This document shows positions 1 through 6,051 of a DNA stretch of 11,494 nt, in pieces. The translations under genes and the position numbers were made by a program. The DNA is from Bacteroidales bacterium UBA932 (lineage in GTDB: Bacteria > Bacteroidota > Bacteroidia > Bacteroidales > UBA932), in NCBI GenBank assembly GCA_002293585.1, contig DBDM01000099.1, positions 12,573-24,066 of the forward strand, read 5' to 3'. Every line of letters begins with the position of its first letter. The stretch's first letter is position 1. The notes under the pieces were generated by a model. It made no database searches. It saw only the letters and a list, made by a program, of their open reading frames with translations, and had not been told where the DNA came from.

Positions 1-41
1 ATTTTGAGATTTCATGGATGATTTCTATAAATAGCTGATTA

Positions 42-1244
42 TCAGTAACGATTTTTTACGATGATATTTACTATTTCACCATTCCTATTCAACAAAGTGA
101 CCCTGTAAGTATGCGACTGTCCGTCACGCAGCACGGTAACCATAATTTCATCGCCGGGGCGACACTGTCCGATAATTTCCATCATTTCGGCACGGGAATT
201 GACGTCTTTCCCATTAATAGACAGCAATACATCGCCGGCCTGTATACCTGCCTTGTGGGCTGCACCATTGCGCAACAAAGCGCCTAAAGTTACGCCCTGT
301 TCAAGCGGCTGTTCTTTACCGAAGCGGTCTCCCATTTCAGCGCCCACACCCAAATAAGCGCGTTGCACCACGCCATATTGTATTAAATCGGCTGTAACTT
401 TTTTAGCAATATTGGAAGGAATAGCAAAAGAATAACCGGCATAAGCCCCCGTACTGGAAGCTATCGCTGCATTAATGCCTATCAATTCACCGTGGGTGTT
501 AACCAACGCACCGCCGCTGTTGCCGCTATTTACCGCCGCATCGGTCTGTATGAATGATTCAATGGGACTGTCGCCTAAATTTTCCGAGAGGATATGAATA
601 TTCCGCGCTTTAGCACTCACAATACCCGCCGTAACGGTAGACGTGAGATTAAACGGATTGCCCACCGCCAACACCCACTCGCCCACTTTCACCTTATCGG
701 AATTGGCAAACACGAGATGTTCCAAATTTCCGGCGTCAATTTTCAGTACGGCCAAATCCGATGAAGGATCAGCGCCTACCAGGCGCGCCGTATACGTCCG
801 GCGGTTATTCAAGGTTACTTCAATAGCGGCGGCATCCTGCACCACGTGATTATTAGTAACAATATATCCGTCAGGAGTAATAATAACGCCGGAACCGTAG
901 CCCATAATCGCCTGCTCGCGGTAACGGCGATAAGGTGAAAAGTCAAATAAACCGAAATAATCATCGTAGACCCGCGTACGCACACGGAATATGGAACGAA
1001 TATGCACTACGGCGTGTACCGATTTTTCGGCCGAAGCAATAAAATTAGGCCGCTCTGTTGCACGCGAAACCGCAACCACCGGCGCTTCTGCAGGGTGTTC
1101 CATCTCATAATTCTGCTCATCTTCCTGATTGACGGCAACACTCAACATATCCTCCAGCGCCCTTTGTCGCAGGCAATATTGTGCGAGCATGATAGTAATA
1201 CCAATAGCCCACACTATAGCAATTATTTTTCCAATCGTCTTCAT
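42..1244 (-). CDS. HtrA/DegS-like serine protease with one PDZ domain, membrane-anchored
   Basis: A 400-residue trypsin-like protease of family S1C, which in this family degrades or senses misfolded envelope proteins. The catalytic triad is readable: His133 in TNNHVV, Asp163 in SSDLAVLK and Ser243 in NSGNSGGAL. The protease core spans about residues 70-290 and one PDZ domain about 297-385. Residues 5-22 form a hydrophobic segment with no convincing cleavage site or lipobox, so I infer an inner-membrane anchor with the protease in the periplasm, as in DegS. Many Bacteroidota HtrA proteins are near 500 residues with two PDZ domains; this one stops after the first, with an intact reading frame and a TGA stop. 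The ATG at 1244 is the only start that keeps the anchor. It lies 44 bp downstream of hipA on the same strand and may be co-transcribed with it. Family call is firm; the DegS-like role is inferred. Confidence 0.95.
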   Translation of the reverse strand: MKTIGKIIAIVWAIGITIMLAQYCLRQRALEDMLSVAVNQEDEQNYEMEHPAEAPVVAVSRATERPNFIASAEKSVHAVVHIRSIFRVRTRVYDDYFGLFDFSPYRRYREQAIMGYGSGVIITPDGYIVTNNHVVQDAAAIEVTLNNRRTYTARLVGADPSSDLAVLKIDAGNLEHLVFANSDKVKVGEWVLAVGNPFNLTSTVTAGIVSAKARNIHILSENLGDSPIESFIQTDAAVNSGNSGGALVNTHGELIGINAAIASSTGAYAGYSFAIPSNIAKKVTADLIQYGVVQRAYLGVGAEMGDRFGKEQPLEQGVTLGALLRNGAAHKAGIQAGDVLLSINGKDVNSRAEMMEIIGQCRPGDEIMVTVLRDGQSHTYRVTLLNRNGEIVNIIVKNRY

Positions 1245-1260
1245 AATGTAATATATATGT

Positions 1261-1275
1261 TTATTAGACTAATAA
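1261..1275. repeat. Perfect 15-bp palindrome between hipA and htrA
   Basis: Arms TTATTAG and CTAATAA flank one central base. The site lies in the 44-bp gap between the hipA stop and the htrA start. It is all A/T except for one G/C pair per arm and the centre, so it is a poor terminator but a plausible protein-binding site. A weak -7-like element (AACCTTTG on the minus strand, one mismatch to TAnnTTTG) lies just upstream of it, with no -33 TTTG at the right distance. The role is not known. Confidence 0.4.
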
Positions 1276-1288
1276 TTCTTGCAAAGGT

Positions 1289-2392
1289 TTATTTCCACTT
1301 GATTTTAGCCATGCGCCGCGCTCTGCACCTTTCCAACACCTCTTCAACAATCATTTTAGCACGCTTGGTGTTCATACCGCCCTCCGCGGCCACTGCCAAC
1401 ACGTCATTCAGCGAAGGTGCCCCCTGGTGATTAACAGTGGTTGTATGAAAACCGTTAAATCCGTTGGATGGCAATAAATCATAGGCCGGCGATATTTTCC
1501 AACGTCCGTCGCGCCATTGAAAGGCAAAATTCTTGGCATGGTCGTCACGATTAGCGATTACTATATTGAATACCATGATGCGAAACAGCGCATATACCTG
1601 CTCCATGTCGGCAGTGAGCGCCAGGCAGGCCTTCATCAGCGTGGTGTAATCAAGGCTTGGAATGCGATAATCGGCATGCAGCAAACCCGAAGCGCTCACC
1701 GTGTGTATACGGCCTGCGGACATCCGGTCAAAACGTTCCACGCCAAAATATTTGCCGTCAAACAGGCGTGTTTCGGGCATTTCAATTCCGCATTCTTTAG
1801 CCAGCAATGAATATTGATATTCCTGTTCCCCTATGTTCCGGGGATCAATCGCTGCTTTGAATTTCACCAACCACTCTTTGCCGTCTACGTGAACAAAAAC
1901 TTTAGGACGCGCACCGCCCGACGAATAGCCGTAACGGTAAAGGACTTCGAGGGCTGCCGCATCATCACCTTCCAACAAGCGGGCAGCATTGGCGGCCAGC
2001 CGGCTAAAACCGGCAAACTCAGGGTCTTCTTTCATGCTTCTATCGGGACGGTATTCCAATGCCCCACGGCCACCGGAGCCTATAAACGACAGGCGTTGCA
2101 ACAGGGTCAAACTGCCGGGGTCTATGCCCTGCTGCTCCAGGTAACGGTCGAGCAATAAATTGCCCCAGCCGTCGGGCAGACTGTCATCAAACACGCCGAA
2201 CCCTCCGCGGAAAGGGCGAAATTTGGCCACGAACAGCTTTGATTCCAAAGGCAGAAAAAAGGGTGAAATGGAATAACCCGACCTCAACCAATCCGCATCA
2301 TACTCAAAAGCGCAAAGGTTTTCAGGCGTTTGGGCCAAAGTGCCTACGCGGGAGTTCCCGATAAATATTTCTATTTTTTTAAGTTCGAGCAT
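1289..2392 (-). CDS. hipA: HipA-family serine/threonine kinase toxin
   Basis: A 367-residue HipA-type kinase, the toxin of a type II toxin-antitoxin pair. The E. coli family member phosphorylates glutamyl-tRNA synthetase and causes growth arrest; the target here is unknown. The N-terminal HipA domain covers about residues 5-115, with the LPDGWGN motif at 72-78. The kinase domain follows: glycine-rich loop SSGGARPK (157-164), where Ser157 aligns by eye with E. coli Ser150, the autophosphorylation site. Lys177 in LVKF is the likely ATP-binding lysine. NRDDHAKN (281-288) supplies the catalytic Asp283 and Asn288, and YDLLP has the metal-binding Asp305. All key residues are present, so the toxin looks active. 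It is shorter than E. coli HipA (about 440 residues), mostly at the C-terminus. Its start overlaps the hipB end by 14 bp, which suggests translational coupling. Confidence 0.95.
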   Translation of the reverse strand: MLELKKIEIFIGNSRVGTLAQTPENLCAFEYDADWLRSGYSISPFFLPLESKLFVAKFRPFRGGFGVFDDSLPDGWGNLLLDRYLEQQGIDPGSLTLLQRLSFIGSGGRGALEYRPDRSMKEDPEFAGFSRLAANAARLLEGDDAAALEVLYRYGYSSGGARPKVFVHVDGKEWLVKFKAAIDPRNIGEQEYQYSLLAKECGIEMPETRLFDGKYFGVERFDRMSAGRIHTVSASGLLHADYRIPSLDYTTLMKACLALTADMEQVYALFRIMVFNIVIANRDDHAKNFAFQWRDGRWKISPAYDLLPSNGFNGFHTTTVNHQGAPSLNDVLAVAAEGGMNTKRAKMIVEEVLERCRARRMAKIKWK

Positions 2393-2720
2393 GGCGACCC
2401 CCTCTCCGGCGTTTCTTTATTTTATCCATATTCAGCACCTGTTCCATATTTTCATATACGGTAGTAGCAAAGAGCAGGCCAAACTCCTGAGCAGTATCAA
2501 GGGCTACAGCAATCATGAGCAGGTGTTTCAAGGAAATTTCGCCTATGGTTTCAAAACGGCGATAGGTGGCAAAGCTAAGCCCTGCACGGGAAGCCAGGTC
2601 TTTTTGTGTAAGATTTTTCTCTAAACGGCGTGCTTTGACCCGCGCCGCCATAGACTGCATTATAGCATCCGGCGACGGTTTTATAAATGATAATATATTA
2701 TTATTTATATGGTTTTTCAT
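2379..2720 (-). CDS. hipB: HipB-like XRE-family antitoxin
   Basis: A 113-residue DNA-binding protein with an XRE-type helix-turn-helix at about residues 27-78 (LTQKDLASRAGLS, then YRRFETIGEISLKHLL). It should bind operator DNA and neutralise the adjacent HipA, repressing its own operon. Residues 14-26 (IKPSPDAIM and on) resemble a conserved pre-helix region of this antitoxin family, so I keep the ATG at 2720. The internal ATG at 2660 would still leave a full helix-turn-helix. The C-terminal tail is very basic (KKRRRGGRHART). The frame overlaps hipA by 14 bp. The first codons are unusually AT-rich and coincide with a 28-bp imperfect palindrome (2682-2709), which may be an operator lying inside the coding region or, if the start is lower down, in the leader. 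Confidence 0.9.
   Translation of the reverse strand: MKNHINNNILSFIKPSPDAIMQSMAARVKARRLEKNLTQKDLASRAGLSFATYRRFETIGEISLKHLLMIAVALDTAQEFGLLFATTVYENMEQVLNMDKIKKRRRGGRHART
2682..2709. repeat. 28-bp imperfect palindrome at the 5' end of hipB
   Basis: Thirteen of fourteen base pairs match around a centre between 2695 and 2696; only 2689/2702 fails. The core TAATATATTA (2691-2700) is perfect. The site overlaps codons 4-13 of hipB as annotated. Autoregulatory HipB-type repressors bind inverted repeats near their own start, so this is a candidate operator. It is almost pure A/T, so some of the symmetry could be chance. Confidence 0.4.
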
Positions 2721-2724
2721 AGCT

Positions 2725-2739
2725 ATATTTACTAAATAT
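2725..2739. promoter_or_regulatory. Candidate hipBA operator: perfect 15-bp palindrome in the leader
   Basis: Arms ATATTTA and TAAATAT flank one base, just upstream of the hipB start codon at 2720 and about 10 bp downstream of the -7 element. Position between the transcription start and the ORF fits autorepression by HipB. Binding is inferred and not shown by the sequence. Confidence 0.45.
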
Positions 2740-2748
2740 TATCACTTA

Positions 2749-2779
2749 CAAAGATACTAATTTTTTCTGATTTTTCAAA
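2749..2779 (-). promoter_or_regulatory. Bacteroidota-type promoter for hipBA
   Basis: Read on the minus strand, TTTG (2776-2779) and TATCTTTG (2749-2756) are separated by 19 bp, matching the Bacteroidota -33/-7 consensus TTTG and TAnnTTTG. The -7 element lies 28 bp before the hipB ATG. The -33 element abuts the terminator-like hairpin, so hipBA appears to be an independent transcription unit. Confidence 0.65.
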
Positions 2780-2818
2780 AAAATACCTCACAAATTTCAT
2801 CATTTGCAAGGTGTTTTT
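2779..2818. terminator. Probable bidirectional terminator hairpin between amn and hipB
   Basis: ACCT and CAAAT (2785-2795) pair with ATTTG and AGGT (2802-2812) around a 6-base loop, with a 2x2 internal mismatch (CA opposite CA). The stem is extended by five A-T pairs and one T-G pair at its base. This places a T-run on the exit side in both directions. On the minus strand it lies about 20 bp after the AMP nucleosidase stop, so it most likely ends the five-gene operon before hipBA. Confidence 0.55.
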
Positions 2819-2838
2819 CTATAATTGAAAAAAGCGTT

Positions 2839-3612
2839 TTAGAACCGCAGGTGCTTCACGGTCTGCCCTTCCCGCTGGATCAATTTCAAGGCTTCTATGC
2901 CGATATTAATATGGTCATCCACAAAATTAAAAGTCACCGCCGCATCACTTTCCGATGTTTTCACACCCGAAGAAATCATGGGCTTGTCGGAAGCCAGCAG
3001 CAGGGCGCCGGTGCTAATTCCGTTGGCAAAACCCACCGAAAAGAGCGTAGCTGTTTCCATGTCTATGGCTAAACAACGGATGCGGCGCAGGTAATCCTTA
3101 AAACGGTCATCATGTTCCCACACCCTGCGGTTGGTGGTATACACCGTTCCCGTCCAGTAGTCATACTGCGCATTGCGCACGGCGGTAGACACGGCACGCT
3201 GCAACATAAACGCAGGCAGTGCCGGCACTTCGGGTGGAAAATAATCGTTAGAGGTACCGTCGCCGCGAATGGCGGCAATAGGCAAAATAAACTCCCCTAC
3301 TTCATGCTCTTGCTTCAACACACCACACTTGCCTAAAAACAGCACTGCCTTAGGCTTAATGGCGGTCAACAAATCCATTACCAAGGCGGCGTTGGGACTG
3401 CCCATTCCGAAATTAATCATTGTGATGCCCTGGGCTGTGGCGCAAGGCATATTGGCATGTAAGGCGGTGGTGTCTACACCCATTTTTTCACAAAACCGGT
3501 TTAAATAACTCTTGAAATTGGTCAGCAACACCAATTGGCCAAAATTTTCCAATTGCTCACCGGTGTAACGGGGCAGCCAGTTTTCGACAATTTCAGATTT
3601 TGTTTTCATCAT
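2839..3612 (-). CDS. amn: AMP nucleosidase, short Bacteroidota type
   Basis: A 257-residue cytoplasmic enzyme of the PNP/UDP phosphorylase fold, expected to split AMP into adenine and ribose 5-phosphate. Visible motifs: GMGSPNA (69-75), GKCGVL (94-99), TGTVYTTNRR (154-163), DMETA (184-188) with the ribose-binding Glu186, and ASDKP (207-211) with the base-binding Asp209. It lacks the long N-terminal domain of the E. coli enzyme (about 480 residues), as is usual for this short form. The start is ATGATG; the first ATG overlaps the upstream dipeptidase stop as TAATG, so translation is probably coupled. It is the last gene of the five-gene run and is followed by a hairpin. MqnB and MTA/SAH nucleosidase share this fold, so another nucleoside substrate remains possible, but overall sequence character fits AMP nucleosidase well. 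Confidence 0.9.
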   Translation of the reverse strand: MMKTKSEIVENWLPRYTGEQLENFGQLVLLTNFKSYLNRFCEKMGVDTTALHANMPCATAQGITMINFGMGSPNAALVMDLLTAIKPKAVLFLGKCGVLKQEHEVGEFILPIAAIRGDGTSNDYFPPEVPALPAFMLQRAVSTAVRNAQYDYWTGTVYTTNRRVWEHDDRFKDYLRRIRCLAIDMETATLFSVGFANGISTGALLLASDKPMISSGVKTSESDAAVTFNFVDDHINIGIEALKLIQREGQTVKHLRF

Positions 3613-4970
3613 TATTTTGCAAAATGTTTATAGAAGCCGGCTATGGTTTCAATGCCTTTATAGAAATTGAACAGGCAATAACTTTCATTGGGCGAATGAA
3701 TGGCATCGCTTTCCAGTCCGAAGCCCATGAGGATAGACTTAACACCCAATTCCCGCTCAAAAGCCGCAATGATAGGAATACTGCCGCCACTGCGGAAAGG
3801 CACCGGCTCCTTGCCGAAAGCCTCGGTATACGCCGCGTGCGCAGCTTTGTAGGCCGGCGAATCGGTAGGCGACACGTAGGCTGGTCCGCCGTGGTGCATA
3901 GTCACCGCCACTTTCACCGTAGGCGGTGCAATACTTTCAAAATGTTCTTTAAACAACTGTCCTATTTTTGTGTAGTTTTGATTAGGCACCAAACGCATGG
4001 ATATTTTTGCATTGGCTTTTGAAGGAATTACTGTTTTGGAACCTTCGCCGGTGTAGCCGCTCCAAATACCATTTACATCCAATGCGGGACGAATTCCTGT
4101 GCGCTCAATCGTAGTGTAGCCCTCTTCACCGGCCACTTCGGCTATATCCAAAGCTTTCTTATATTCTTCGAGATTAAAAGGCGCTTTGGCTAAAGCTGCA
4201 CGGTCGGCATCACTCACAATTTGCACGTCGTCATAAAAACCTTTCACTGTTACGCGGCCTTTCTCATCATGCAGCGAAGCGATCATGCGGCACAATACGT
4301 TGGCAGGATTGGCCACCGCCCCGCCGAACAGTCCGGAGTGCAAGTCCTTGTTCGGCCCTGTGACTTCCACCTCAACGTAGGTCAACCCGCGCAGTCCGGT
4401 GGTAATACTGGGATCTTGCTGCCCGAACATGCCCGTATCCGACACCAATATCACATCAGCTTTGAGGCGCTCTTTGTTGGCCTTGCACCATTTCAACATA
4501 TTGCCGGAACCGATTTCCTCTTCCCCCTCAATCATAAATTTCACGTTGCAGGGCAAGGTGCCGGTGGATGTCATATATTCAAACACTTTGGCGTGCATGA
4601 AGCTCTGTCCCTTATCGTCATTGGCGCCGCGGCCCCAAATACGCCCGTCTTTCACCACCGGTTCAAAAGGCGGCGTTTTCCACAAATTCACCGGATCAAC
4701 CGGCATCACATCATAGTGTGCATACACCAGTACGGTGGGCTTAGCCGGGTCTATGATCTTTTCGGCATACACCACCGGCGGCCCGTCGGTAGGACAAACT
4801 TCCGCCTTGTCGACTCCCGCTTTTTTCAATATCTCCACCCATTTTTCAGCTGCACGCTGCATATCGGGTGCATGGTCGGGCAAAGCGCTAATGGAAGGTA
4901 TGCGCAATAATTCAAATAATTCATCGAGGAAACGCTGTTTGTTTTTTTCTATGTAATCAAGAATAGCCAT
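3612..4970 (-). CDS. M20-family metallo-dipeptidase (CNDP/PepV-like)
   Basis: A 452-residue zinc peptidase of the M20/ArgE/DapE/carnosinase group, expected to hydrolyse dipeptides in the cytoplasm (no signal peptide). The two-metal site is readable: His85 in YAHYDVMP with catalytic Asp87, bridging Asp118 in GRGANDDKG, Glu151/Glu152 in EGEEEIGS (general base and metal ligand), Asp178 in VSDTG and His425 in DAIHSPNES. The lid domain falls at about residues 195-320 and contains HSGLFGGAVANP (211-222) with the substrate-contacting His211. Length is normal for the family. It starts 25 bp after mqnC and its TAA overlaps the amn start by one base. The precise substrate cannot be told from sequence; Bacteroidota genomes often carry several such peptidases. 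Confidence 0.93.
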   Translation of the reverse strand: MAILDYIEKNKQRFLDELFELLRIPSISALPDHAPDMQRAAEKWVEILKKAGVDKAEVCPTDGPPVVYAEKIIDPAKPTVLVYAHYDVMPVDPVNLWKTPPFEPVVKDGRIWGRGANDDKGQSFMHAKVFEYMTSTGTLPCNVKFMIEGEEEIGSGNMLKWCKANKERLKADVILVSDTGMFGQQDPSITTGLRGLTYVEVEVTGPNKDLHSGLFGGAVANPANVLCRMIASLHDEKGRVTVKGFYDDVQIVSDADRAALAKAPFNLEEYKKALDIAEVAGEEGYTTIERTGIRPALDVNGIWSGYTGEGSKTVIPSKANAKISMRLVPNQNYTKIGQLFKEHFESIAPPTVKVAVTMHHGGPAYVSPTDSPAYKAAHAAYTEAFGKEPVPFRSGGSIPIIAAFERELGVKSILMGFGLESDAIHSPNESYCLFNFYKGIETIAGFYKHFAK

Positions 4971-4995
4971 AGTTAAATTTATTATTTGTGATTTA

Positions 4996-6048
4996 TTAAT
5001 TATGATTTACTGCATACTGCCTACTGTTATACTGCTGGTCACGCAGCCAGGGTTCAAATCCCGCTTCGCGGATGGTTTGCTGCATTTCTTCCGCCCCCAT
5101 GCGATGATGAGCGCCGGCGCTTGATACTACGTGTTCTTCGATCATAATAGAACCAAGGTCGTTGGCGCCCGCATGCAGGCACACCTGCGCCGTTTCGCGC
5201 CCTACCGTAAGCCATGAGGCCTGGATATTGGGAATATTATCCAACACCAGCCGGCTGATAGCAATGGTTTTCACATATTCCACCGGCGATACGGATGGCA
5301 CCGGCGGCAACTGCGTGTCTTTAGTCTGCATAGGCCAACAAATAAAGGATAAAAAACCGGTGGTTCCGGCAGGTTTTTCGCGCTGCAAATCGCGCAATTT
5401 TATCAGGTGTTGAATGCGCTCGCGTTTCGTTTCAATATGACCGAATACCATAGTGGCCGAGGTGGTAAATCCCAATTGATGCGCTTCGCGCATTACGTCG
5501 AGCCAGGCTTGACTGTCGGGCTTACCGGGCGACAATTGTTTGCGTACACGGTCAATCAATATTTCGGCGCCGGCGCCCGGGAGGCTATCAAGCCCCGCTT
5601 CACGCAAGGTAAGCAGCACTTCCTTGTAGCTCATTTTTTCGAGCCGTGCAATGTGCGCCACTTCAGGAGGGCCTAAAGCATGCAGTTTGAGTTCCGGGTA
5701 ACGTTGCTTCAACTCACGGAACAACACAGTATAAAAATCCAGTCCGTAGTGGGGATGCAAACCGCCCTGTAAGAGCAATTGGTCACCGCCGAGAGCGAAC
5801 AACTCATCTATTTTCCGGCAATAGTCATCTATGCTTGTAGTAAAAGCCTTGCCGGTTTCATGAATTTTACAATGAAAATTACAAAATAAACAACCGGAGA
5901 TGCAAACATTCGTGATGTTCACATTCCGGTCTATTTGCCAACTCACGCCGTTTCCCGGCACGTGTTGTTGCCGGGATTTATCAGCGAGGGCCATCAATTC
6001 ATTGACGGGCGCCTGCTCATAGAGAAACAGGGCTTCGTCTTCCGTCAT
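4996..6048 (-). CDS. mqnC: Cyclic dehypoxanthinyl futalosine synthase, radical SAM
   Basis: A 350-residue radical SAM enzyme of the futalosine route to menaquinone. MqnC cyclises dehypoxanthine futalosine to the spiro intermediate that MqnD later cleaves. The 4Fe-4S cluster motif CxxxCxxC is at Cys49, Cys53 and Cys56. Other signatures favour MqnC over its relative MqnE: GAGAEILIDRVR (158-169), TSATMVFGHIET (196-207), NIQASWLT (274-281) and GANDLGSIMIEE (294-305). The usual aromatic CAFYR after the cluster reads CNFHC here, which is slightly unusual and adds a further cysteine (Cys60). The start lies 3 bp after the OmpA-family stop. No other mqn gene is in this window, so the rest of the pathway must lie elsewhere. 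Confidence 0.9.
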   Translation of the reverse strand: MTEDEALFLYEQAPVNELMALADKSRQQHVPGNGVSWQIDRNVNITNVCISGCLFCNFHCKIHETGKAFTTSIDDYCRKIDELFALGGDQLLLQGGLHPHYGLDFYTVLFRELKQRYPELKLHALGPPEVAHIARLEKMSYKEVLLTLREAGLDSLPGAGAEILIDRVRKQLSPGKPDSQAWLDVMREAHQLGFTTSATMVFGHIETKRERIQHLIKLRDLQREKPAGTTGFLSFICWPMQTKDTQLPPVPSVSPVEYVKTIAISRLVLDNIPNIQASWLTVGRETAQVCLHAGANDLGSIMIEEHVVSSAGAHHRMGAEEMQQTIREAGFEPWLRDQQYNSRQYAVNHN

Positions 6049-6051
6049 ACG

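Noticed and set aside
2379..2392. Frameshift or fusion between hipB and hipA
   Set aside because: The 14-bp overlap is a normal toxin-antitoxin arrangement; both frames are complete, with full HTH and kinase motifs.
4221..4910. Long open frame of 229 codons on the plus strand, opposite the dipeptidase gene
   Set aside because: It is antisense to a clear M20 peptidase with all metal ligands, has no recognisable domain and is rich in His and Arg as expected of a shadow frame.
4996..6048. Aminofutalosine synthase (MqnE) or CofG/CofH-type radical SAM enzyme
   Set aside because: The GAGAEILIDRVR, ATMVFGHIET and GANDLGS signatures match MqnC better than MqnE or the F420 enzymes.
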